Program-made: the position numbers and the translations under genes
NCBI GenBank assembly: GCA_020186115.1
Contig: WSYJ01000186.1
Span: forward strand, 2,091,501-2,155,500
DNA: 64,000 bases
Direction of reading: 5' to 3'
Origin: Histomonas meleagridis
Taxonomy: Eukaryota; Parabasalia; Tritrichomonadida; Dientamoebidae
The notes under the pieces: model-generated
The model's input: the letters and a program-made list of their open reading frames with translations, nothing else
Database searches by the model: none
Told to the model about the DNA's origin: nothing
Part shown: positions 38,108 through 46,436 of the stretch, piece by piece
Layout: the number at the start of each line of letters is the position of its first letter
Numbering within the stretch: position 1 is the first letter of the stretch

Positions 38108-39709
38108 TTATTCAGTATAAACTTGATTAATTTTGTATATCAAATGGTTTGTTTCTTCTCCTATTTTTTCAGCCTTTGCCATTGCCATTCCGTAGAACAT
38201 TGCGGCTGCTCTATAATTTTTAGGGAATTTTACACCTTCTGCCAAATAATCTCCGATTTCTTCCAATACATTTACTTCGTTTTTATTTGGCTCAATCATT
38301 TGTTTAATTCTTTTTTCCGACACATTATCATTACAATTTAAATATATATGAAACAATGCGATTATATCAGTTGTGCATTTTGCAAAGAAGTAACACGCGT
38401 CTTCGGTTTTCCTTGGAGATATATAATGATACAAAAGAAGTCCCGTCATTAAAGATCCGGTTAAGTTTCCCATTTTCGATGCCTTTTGGAATAAACTTAA
38501 TGCGTAATCATTATCATTTAATAGACATGAGATAAATCCACATCGAACTAAATCATCAGAGACTTTAGATTTACATTTGTTTCGCCATAATTTACACTCA
38601 ACAATTCCTCGCGAGTTATAGTCATAGATTCTTGAGATAATTAATGACGCTAAATTTAAATTTCGTTCTTCAAAATCAGGTGATGCAAAATTAAATAATT
38701 GAAATAATAGTTGCGTCTTATTGGTAGATGGATAATAAAACTGTGGAATGTAACTACATGGCGTTTTCGTTAAACAGTCTGGAATTACTTTTTGCTTTTT
38801 GGTAATAACCGGTAAAACGGCGGTTATCGGTTGGAACGAATGCGAATATTTGATGTATTGTTGGGTGTTGTTGGGATTGGAAAATGGCTTGGTAAGGTTG
38901 AGAAGCTGGGATGCAATATAAAAAGGAACCGCACTAAAATCAGTAGAAAGATTCGCACTTAATGTTTTGGGTAGTGATTTATGGAAACAAAAAGGTTGAA
39001 TAACTCGTTTCCAGCTAGTAGAATTACGTGAAAGATGTAAGGCTGCCTTGAAATGTCCTCTAGAGGCACAAAAACGAAACCATTTAATAGATATTTCTGA
39101 ATTTTTAGAAAGACGATCAAGAATTTTACCAATATGATAAGCAGAATATATGGACTTTGTGGTGAGGAAATGTTTTTGAAAACATATAAGAGATTTCTTG
39201 AAATCTTGGAGATGAAAATAACATTTTCCTAAATATTTGTAACTGTCAGTAGAACCAAGGCGAGAAGCATTGATGTGCCATTTAATTGCTTTTTGATACG
39301 AATCCGCTATTGAATCAACTTGGAATAATTCTGGGTGATCAACATATAGTTTACCAACAGAGTTCATTGCTTCGATGCTTCCCTTTTGGGAGGCTCCCTC
39401 AAAAAAATCTATTGCATCTTTTTGTGCTTCTGTATTTGAAACTTGTAATGCTAAAAATAAAGGTGCACTTGGAGAATCCGTATTCATAGAAACAGCTACA
39501 ATATATGAAGAATTGTAGTGAGATTTTTTGATTTGAGGACTGTCACCATTAAAGCAAAGATAACCTAAATCAATAAAAAGTTGTGAATCACCAGGATTAC
39601 TTAAGTCTGGAGAAACCCTAAGACGATTATACATTTCTGACATTAGATTTGCTCCATAATGTGTGTCATGTGTATGAAGAAGTGTCTGTGGAGATGGAGC
39701 AAAAAGCAT
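38108..39709 (-). CDS. Sel1-repeat protein
   Basis: This 533-residue protein has TPR-like Sel1 repeats. Examples are AIDFFEGASQKGSIEAMNSVGKLY (about 92-115), KWHINASRLGSTDSYKYLGKCYF, IKWFRFCASRGHFKAALHLS, and ALSLFQKASKMGNLTGSLMTGLLL (about 420-443). Sel1 proteins scaffold complexes, for example in ERAD or signalling. No signal peptide or membrane span is evident, so it is probably cytosolic. The central portion (about 235-340) lacks clear repeats. The stop is TAAA. Confidence 0.8.
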   Translation of the reverse strand: MLFAPSPQTLLHTHDTHYGANLMSEMYNRLRVSPDLSNPGDSQLFIDLGYLCFNGDSPQIKKSHYNSSYIVAVSMNTDSPSAPLFLALQVSNTEAQKDAIDFFEGASQKGSIEAMNSVGKLYVDHPELFQVDSIADSYQKAIKWHINASRLGSTDSYKYLGKCYFHLQDFKKSLICFQKHFLTTKSIYSAYHIGKILDRLSKNSEISIKWFRFCASRGHFKAALHLSRNSTSWKRVIQPFCFHKSLPKTLSANLSTDFSAVPFYIASQLLNLTKPFSNPNNTQQYIKYSHSFQPITAVLPVITKKQKVIPDCLTKTPCSYIPQFYYPSTNKTQLLFQLFNFASPDFEERNLNLASLIISRIYDYNSRGIVECKLWRNKCKSKVSDDLVRCGFISCLLNDNDYALSLFQKASKMGNLTGSLMTGLLLYHYISPRKTEDACYFFAKCTTDIIALFHIYLNCNDNVSEKRIKQMIEPNKNEVNVLEEIGDYLAEGVKFPKNYRAAAMFYGMAMAKAEKIGEETNHLIYKINQVYTE

Positions 39710-40106
39710 TGAAAAAAGTTCAGAATTTAGGAAATGTCAGAATAAAAATATTCAAAATAAAATGCCAGAAAAATTTCACAAATTTTTAATCAGAAATTTC
39801 CATCTTCCTCCTTTAAAGAAGAATTTATTTTCCTGAACAAAATCATATTATGTATTACATTTACATCTTAGTATTTCGATATAATTTTGTTATGGTTCTT
39901 TAATTTTTAAATTATGAAGATCATTTTCATAATTTTATGATATTCATTACATGTGTTTTATTTGATTTTTTCATTGTGTTCACACAGTATTTTAATGATA
40001 TGCCTTAAAATCCATTTGTTATCATGAACTCAACGAAGAAAAAAATCGTTAATATCAAAAAGTGGAATTGACTATCCTTGCCGCGGCACTTTTTGAGGGC
40101 CTTACA
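39710..40106. promoter_or_regulatory. Divergent promoter region, Sel1 protein / UPF3
   Basis: AAAAATCGTTAATATC and AAAAAGTGGAATTGAC (about 40042-40072) sit 35-65 nt upstream of the UPF3 ATG. AAAAAGTGGAATTGAC closely matches the element upstream of the Rho-like gene (AAAAAAAGTGGGAATTGAC). The rest is AT-rich without features. Confidence 0.5.
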
Positions 40107-40679
40107 ATGGAGACTGGACCACCAAGAGCCACCAGAATTATTTGTCGTAAACTACCACCTACTCTTTCCGAGGCTGAATTCAACGAAGTTGATTGCGTGA
40201 AAATGTTTGTTACCCAAAGGATTGCATCTGTTCAATTTTATTCTGCCGAAATCATTGGAGATACATCAGCGCCTCCTTCAGCAATGGCAATAGTTTCGTT
40301 TTATGATGAAGCATGTGCTCAACAATTCATTACAATGATGATGCAAAAAACTTTTTTAATGCCATTTGGCGAGCAAAGGCCTTGCGTTATTGAATATGCC
40401 CCAATGATGAAATTACCTCTTCCACAACAACAAAGCCACCGGAAGCAACTTCCTTCGATTGAAGATGATTCCGAATTTAAGAAGTTTGCTGAAGATTATG
40501 AAAATAATTTGATACCCGAAAGCGAAAAGCTAATGACTGTCGAAGACATTAACAAAGCCACTGAAGTAATAGATAATACTAAAACTGTTAATTCTCTTAT
40601 TAATCAAGGTGGACCTTCTTCAAAAAAGAAAAACAGAAACAGGAAAAGAAGAGGAGGACACAACAATGGCAATGATTAG
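40107..40679 (+). CDS. UPF3-like nonsense-mediated decay factor
   Basis: This 190-residue protein has an RNP-like Upf3 domain. RIICRKLPPTLSEAEF matches VVIRRLPPTLTKEQL. AMAIVSFYDEACAQQFI is the second strand and helix. CVIEYAPMMKLP matches the AIVEFAPFQK signature. DDSEFKKFAEDYE matches DPEYRKFLESY. The tail is Lys/Arg-rich (KKKNRNRKRRGG). UPF3 links the exon-junction complex and terminating ribosomes to UPF2 in mRNA surveillance. The ATG at 40107 is used; an upstream in-frame GTG at 40062 lies within the presumed promoter motif. Confidence 0.85.
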   Translation: METGPPRATRIICRKLPPTLSEAEFNEVDCVKMFVTQRIASVQFYSAEIIGDTSAPPSAMAIVSFYDEACAQQFITMMMQKTFLMPFGEQRPCVIEYAPMMKLPLPQQQSHRKQLPSIEDDSEFKKFAEDYENNLIPESEKLMTVEDINKATEVIDNTKTVNSLINQGGPSSKKKNRNRKRRGGHNNGND

Positions 40680-40990
40680 GACACAGTATAATTTACGTTT
40701 TGGTTCAATCGACGTTGGTCAATATATCATATATTATATATGATTTGCCAAACTGGTGTTAATCAAAACTTTATACTTTTGATAAATCACATTTTTTCAC
40801 AATTTATCTTGTTCACAAAAGCATAATTCGATAATTAGAAATGATTTCAATGTGACATTTTCTCTAATTTTCATATCTGTTTTTTCATGCTTGTGAAAAT
40901 TAAGTTCTTCTGGATAGTGTGGAAACAAAGTTGAGAAGGTATGCTAAATTGTTTGCACTAAAAAATGCCTTTGAATAGTTTATTTTGAAA
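40680..40990. other. Intergenic region before DUF3447 locus A
   Basis: A 311-bp AT-rich spacer including the palindromic ATATCATATATTATATATGA near 40725-40745. No gene was seen. Confidence 0.5.
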
Positions 40991-43379
40991 ATGAGAAGCA
41001 ACAGATCCAAAAGTGATACTTCAACAAAAAATTATGATGAAATAGACTCTTCCTATATTGATTTTCTTATTGAACTCAAACATGTTGTGTTTAATCTCGA
41101 TGAAAATAATTTTGAATTATCAATAGATCAAACAATGAAATTATTTGATTCAAATTTCCATTCATTCAATTCTGTTATTATTACCTTAGTTTATTATGCA
41201 TTTTGTTCACTAAAGAAAGAAATTGATATTTACATAAAATATTTAGAAACAATACAAACTAAAGAAGAAGAACTCAACAAAAATTCACCCAAAATTATAG
41301 AAACTTTTTCTTATTATTTATCTGAGATAGAATCACATGAATCATATTATATAATTGAACAAATGATTGAGCGGAATTTAATAAATTCAGATATTGCTAA
41401 AAACATTGATTCTGAATATTTTGCGCATTATAAACCAGAAGGTGAATATGAAAAAGATGATGGTATCGAAAGGTGCATATTTTTCGGGAGTCCAAATCAT
41501 GATTTTATTGAACTAAAGAAAAATGATTGGGAACTTCATAAGAAATATGTTAAAGAAGGAATAAATCAGAATGAAATTGTGAAAATAATTCGAAATGATG
41601 ACATAGAAAAACTTCAAGAAATGTCATCACAACCAAATATTTTTTTCAAACAAAAAATTGAACCATCACTTTATGAAAGGTATTCATTTATTAATGAAGA
41701 AAATGTATCATTAATTGATATTGCAGCATTTTTTTTCTTCAGTTAAATGTTTTAAATATTTACTTATGATGGGTGCAAATGTAGAAGATACAGGTAAATA
41801 TGCAATTGCAGGTGGAAATTTAGAAATTATTCATTTATGTGAACAAAATCATATCTCTTTTCAAAATGCATATGAAACAGCAATTATATTTCATCAAAAT
41901 GATATCTTTAAATATCTTTATGAAAATAAAAAACATCTAAAGAAAGAAATTAATCCTAATAACATTATTAAATTTGGAAATTTATGTATTAAATGTGGGA
42001 ATTATGAAATTCTTTCATTTTTGTTAAAAGTTGGGATGAAAATTGATGAATCAATGATTAATCTTTCAGCAAAAATTGGTAACTTCTATCTTGTAAAATA
42101 TTTTTTACAAAATAATAAAATTCCTAAAAATATTTTTGTTTTTACAGTAGAATCAGGTAACATTGAGCTTGTTAAGTATGTTTTAGAACAAAAAGTTATT
42201 AATCTTAATTCTAAAAATATTTTATTATTTCATTTGATATTTATATTATATTTTTGATATCTTCATATATTATTTGGAATTTGTTCAAATCATTTGATAC
42301 AGCTCTTATAGTGGCTGCTAGAATTGGTGATATTGAACTTTTTAAATTACTTCTTGAGCAAAAAGGAATTAATATAAATGCTAAAAATATTTATATCTTC
42401 AACTTAATTATAATTTAAATAATACGATATTTTAAAATAATGTTTAGAAATTACTATTTAATTTTGAAACAGCACTTATAATCGCATCTGAACATGATGC
42501 GACAGATATAATTAAAATTCTTCTTGAACAAAACAAAATTGAAATTAATCAAAAAAACATTTTTTTGATTATTTTAGAATTCATTTAAAATTTTTGATAT
42601 TTAAAAATTTAATTTGGAAATTGCTTAAAATATTTTATTCAGCACTTATGTTTGCATCAGAAAATGGTAATAAAGAAGTGGTTAAATTACTTCTAGATCG
42701 AAAAGAAATTGATTTAAAAGCTAAAAATGTATAAATATCATGTTTGCTATTTAATTTTTTAATTTTGGATTTCAAAATATATTATGAAGCTCATTTAAAA
42801 TATTTGAAACACCACTTATGAAAGCTTCAGGCCAAGGACACACAGAAATAGTCAAATTACTTCTCGAGAAAAAAGTAATTGATGTCAATGCAAAAGATGT
42901 TTTATTATTTTGTATAAAATATATTTTAATATTTTGATATTTTACAACAAAATATGGAATTTTTTTAATATATTTGAAACAGCACTTATATTAGCAGCTT
43001 CAAGTGGTTTTACTGAAATAGTTAAATTACTTCTTGAACAAGAAGGAATTGATATTAATGCTAAAGATATTTATTTGTTTTATTTGATATTTATCTTTAT
43101 AATTTTGGATTACAAAATAATATTTGGAAATTATTTAAATTATATTATAAAGCTCTTACACATGCATCTGAAAAAGGTTACATAGATATAGTTAAATATC
43201 TTCTTCATTCTAATAGTATTTATTTCTATACTAAAAATATTTCTTTCATTAATTTGATGTTTATTAATATATTTTTTTGTTTCAAAATAATATTTTCTAA
43301 AGCACAAAAATTAGCAGAATACCATAATCATATTGAAATCGCAAATTTGCTCGCTAAAAAATTGGAAGATATGAAATAA
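40991..43379 (+). CDS. DUF3447/ankyrin locus A, with frameshift and spacers
   Basis: The head (ATG at 40991) is a DUF3447 protein. It runs in one frame to about 41736, where a run of eight T (41729-41736) shifts the frame relative to its two relatives, then continues from about 41737 (SSVKCFKYLLMMGANVEDTG). After the conserved ENIELVKYVLEQK-type repeat it becomes an array of seven single ankyrin repeats separated by AT-rich spacers that contain stops. Every repeat reads cleanly, for example ALILAASSGFTEIVKLLLEQ. The last repeat ends in TAA at 43377-43379 within TAAA. Whether one protein is made depends on spacer removal and the T-run. It could also be a pseudogene. Confidence 0.6.
42216..43301 (+). 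repeat. 170-bp ankyrin repeat/spacer array A
   Basis: Spacers lie at 42216-42301, 42386-42471, 42556-42641, 42726-42811, 42896-42981 and 43066-43151 (all 86 nt) and 43236-43301 (66 nt). The 84-nt ankyrin units between them start at 42302, 42472, 42642, 42812, 42982 and 43152. The period is exactly 170 bp for six units. Spacers share only loose consensus: an AATATTTAT-like start, TATTTGGAAATT in the last third, TTTGAAACA at the end. Confidence 0.95.
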
Positions 43380-44393
43380 AGAAACAATTTATTCAATGAT
43401 TAAAAAAACTAAAGCTGATGATTCAAATCTTTGTAGATGAAAAGAAAATATCTTAATAAATTATTCAAATAACTATTTAGAAGTTTTAAAATGAGATCCT
43501 GATATGTAAATTTAATTTTTAATCTTTAATAATTTTATAATATGTTCAAGAATAAATAAAATTCTTTAATACCTGTTTTGTTGGTTCGGTGTCACACAAC
43601 ACTTAATAAATTAACATATACAATTCATTCATATTTTGATAATGAACCTGATAGAGACGATATTGCTTTAATTGAAGAGACTCGAAAAAATATGGAATAG
43701 AACAGATTCCAGTTACTAATGCAAGCTCATTAAGCTTGTGTATATGTTGAAAGACATATGTCAAAAGAATGTCTTGATGATATAAATAATGTTATTTGCG
43801 GGACACATCAATGTAGTAATGATATTTCTCAAGATGACGTATGTCTATATGTTTATTGGAATTATTTACAAGAAGAACATGTATTCATATTGTTATAATG
43901 ATTTTTTTTTGTCTATTTTTAAAAATATAATGTAGATAACATATCAAAACTATACTATAAATATAAGATTAAAATACTAATAGAAAACCAAGATATTTGA
44001 ATTTGATTTTAAATTTTAATGAAATTCTTGTTAAATTTTATTTTTATTTAATTTTTATTTAAAAAATAAAGTTATCGCATTCACTTTCAAAATGATGAGG
44101 TTTTCATGTTATCTTCTTATCAATTACCAATGATTACAACTTTCTCGATACACTCTATTTCATATTTTACTACAGTGGCAGTAAAAATTATTGTTTCTAG
44201 TACTAGGTGCATCAAACTTCTCAAGTATTGTTAAAATATGTTGAAACGTGACTGGGAACTTCGAATGAACTTCTTTTTCTCATGTTTCCTGGTGAAATAC
44301 TTTATTTAACATTCATAAAAAAAATAAACTCTTTTATTAAAAAAAAAATTCTTTCTATTTTTTGATATAAATTGCCGATTTATTTCCACCATT
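43380..44393. other. Intergenic region with a coding-like relic
   Basis: Between about 43585 and 43870 short open stretches look protein-coding but are broken by stops: YFDNEPDRDDIALIEETR, then after a stop HMSKECLDDINNVICGTHQC. I do not recognise the family. It is probably a decayed gene. The remainder is AT-rich. Confidence 0.35.
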
Positions 44394-44816
44394 TTAATAA
44401 AGCATTTTTATCATTGCTCTTTCATTAAACAAAGTTTTTGCTATTTCTTCACGCACTTTTTCTATAGCATTCCATTTTTCATGTGCGGTTTTGTCAATTT
44501 TTTTATTAGGTATTACATAGCATTCATCAATTGGCATATATCCGTACTTATGGTTCAAGTGCCAATAATAACTTGTTAAATTTCCATATATTTTCATTAA
44601 ATTTTTGATTTTTATAAAATCTTCTAGATTCACAGAAATTAGAAGCTTTTGATTTTGTGGAATTTTAGATACTAAAGTCGAATTCAAGTTCAATATAACC
44701 ATTCTACCACCAAAACTCCTGCCAACAGAGTCAATTGAAATTACCAATTTTAAATTATATTCACATGCATATACTTTAAATTGTTTTTGTTGATAAATTT
44801 GTCGATTTTTATTGTA
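44394..44816 (-). pseudogene. In-frame continuation after the stop of DUF3447 locus D
   Basis: Directly after the TAA of the upstream DUF3447 frame, the same frame is open for 140 more codons (YNKNRQIYQQKQFKVYACEY ... ERAMIKMLY). It contains ISIDSVGRSFGGRMVILNL and a Lys/Glu-rich C-terminus, and does not look like an ankyrin repeat. No ATG opens it; the first internal ATG is at 44702. So it is either the tail of a chimeric DUF3447 protein interrupted by a single stop or an unrelated relic brought next to it. The family is not recognised. Confidence 0.45.
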
Positions 44817-45872
44817 TTAATCCAATAAAAATGAGTTTCCAATTGTTTCCAACTTGTTTATTATTGTTCGGTCAATTTTCATTCCGTCTTTTTCTAAAAA
44901 TGAAAATATTTCATAATTATTATATTTATTACATTTAATTCCTAATTCTCTTAAATCTTTTATTTCATTAAGTTTCTTATCATAAAAATAATGAAAAACT
45001 TCATTTCGATGAAATTCAGTTGTCGTTTCTAATTCTTCTTCAAATAATGAATTATTCGATTCGCATAAATGAATAATTTCGAAGTTTCCACCTGCAATTG
45101 CATATTTTAATGTATTTTCTACATTTGCTCCATTCATATGTAAATATTTAAAACATTTAACTGAAGAAAAAAATGCTGCATAATCAATTAACGTAACATC
45201 ATATTGATTAATAAATGAATATCTTTCATAAAGTGATGGTTTAATTGCCTTATTAAAATTAAAATTTGGTTGTGATGACATTTCTTGAAGTTTTTCTATG
45301 TCATCATTTCGAATTATTTTCGCAATTTCTTTTGGATTAACTCCTTCTTTAATTAATTCTTTATGAAGTTTCCAATCATCTTTTGAAAGTTCTTCAATAT
45401 TTGACTTAAATTCCTTATAAATTAATTTTTTTGATTGATGTTTAGTTTGGCTGATTTCTATTTTTGATTTATAATGTGCAAAATATAATGTTTTGATCTT
45501 TTTGACAAAATCTGATTTAATTAATCCTTTTTCAATCATTTTTCCAAGAAGAAATAAAGATTCTTGGGTTTTTATGTCACGCAAATACTTCAGAAATATA
45601 TCATATATTTGTTTATATCGATTTTGAATTGAGTTTTTGTTTCGTTGATCTTCATGAGCTTTCAAAGAAAGTATGTATTGAATAGTTAGATTTTCACCAG
45701 TCCTTTTAGAAGCAAAAGCTGAGTATATGAATCTGGAAACAAGAAGATTAAATGTATAAGGGTAATCAAAAACAAATAAATTAATCGTCGATTGAACTGA
45801 TGTTTCAATGTTATTTTCGTTGAGATTGAAAATAATATTCTCCAATGATTGCGAGAGTTTATACAATTCCAT
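44817..45872 (-). CDS. DUF3447 protein, truncated (locus D)
   Basis: The 351-residue product is homologous to the heads of loci A and B. It shares the N-terminal helical part (NLNENNIETSVQSTINLF), KEGVNPKEIAKIIRNDDIEKLQEMSSQP, then KPSLYERYSFINQYDVTLIDYAAFFSSVKCFKYL and AIAGGNFEIIHLCE. Here the T-run has seven T, giving the uninterrupted frame. The protein ends at LETIGNSFLLD, where the relatives continue with KIGN..L(V/I)K(H/Y)FL and ankyrin repeats, so it is truncated just before the repeat array. The stop codon is followed by an in-frame unrelated extension. DUF3447 proteins are an ankyrin-like family expanded in trichomonads; their function is unknown. Confidence 0.7.
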   Translation of the reverse strand: MELYKLSQSLENIIFNLNENNIETSVQSTINLFVFDYPYTFNLLVSRFIYSAFASKRTGENLTIQYILSLKAHEDQRNKNSIQNRYKQIYDIFLKYLRDIKTQESLFLLGKMIEKGLIKSDFVKKIKTLYFAHYKSKIEISQTKHQSKKLIYKEFKSNIEELSKDDWKLHKELIKEGVNPKEIAKIIRNDDIEKLQEMSSQPNFNFNKAIKPSLYERYSFINQYDVTLIDYAAFFSSVKCFKYLHMNGANVENTLKYAIAGGNFEIIHLCESNNSLFEEELETTTEFHRNEVFHYFYDKKLNEIKDLRELGIKCNKYNNYEIFSFLEKDGMKIDRTIINKLETIGNSFLLD

Positions 45873-46436
45873 TGCACTAAAGTGATTCTTTCCAATATAG
45901 AAATATAATATAAAATGAATTTTTTTGAATGATCATTCAAACATGGTGCCGGTGGCTCTCAAATATGGCAACAAGCTTAGTCAAAACTGAACGATAAGAT
46001 ATTTTGGTTCATTCTTTAAAAAATAGCACTTTTGTATTTCTAAAGGAATTGTGATATGAAAAACAATCGTTGCCATGTGGATTTTGAAAATGGTAATAAG
46101 ACACGATTGCCCCCGGTTGAAAGAGTTTAAATAAAACAGTACACATTAATCTTATTTCACCTTTTCATTTTGCTTTTAATATGAGTATAGACATTTCTAG
46201 TGGAAAATTAAGAGCTGAGTAAAAAATTTGAATGTCCTATTCTAAATCCAAAAGAAATGTCACAGCACAGATAGGCATTAACTATGAAACTAATAATTGC
46301 ATAAGAATTTGTTATAAAACATGTTTTTTGTTATCACATGCTCAAAGAAAAAAGGAAAACGTTAATTAACGGTCGGCTGGCACTTTTAATTCAATGAAAT
46401 GACATCGGTTTTGGCGGTTACAGAACTCATCTTGCA
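45873..46436. other. Divergent intergenic region, DUF3447-D / Vps33
   Basis: The right side carries CACTTTTAATTCAATG (about 46380) and ACATCGGTTTTGGCGGTTAC just before the Vps33 ATG, plus TTAATTAACGGTCGG near 46365. No gene was seen between. Confidence 0.5.

Noticed and set aside
42910-43185. 91-codon frame as an independent small ankyrin gene
   Set aside because: It is one repeat unit of array A read into its flanking spacers; the start and end fall in spacer sequence.
42216-43301. Spacers in array A as standard spliceosomal introns
   Set aside because: No common GT donor or AG acceptor, one spacer lacks GT entirely, and the trichomonad ACTAACACACAG signal is absent. Left as an open mechanism rather than annotated as introns.
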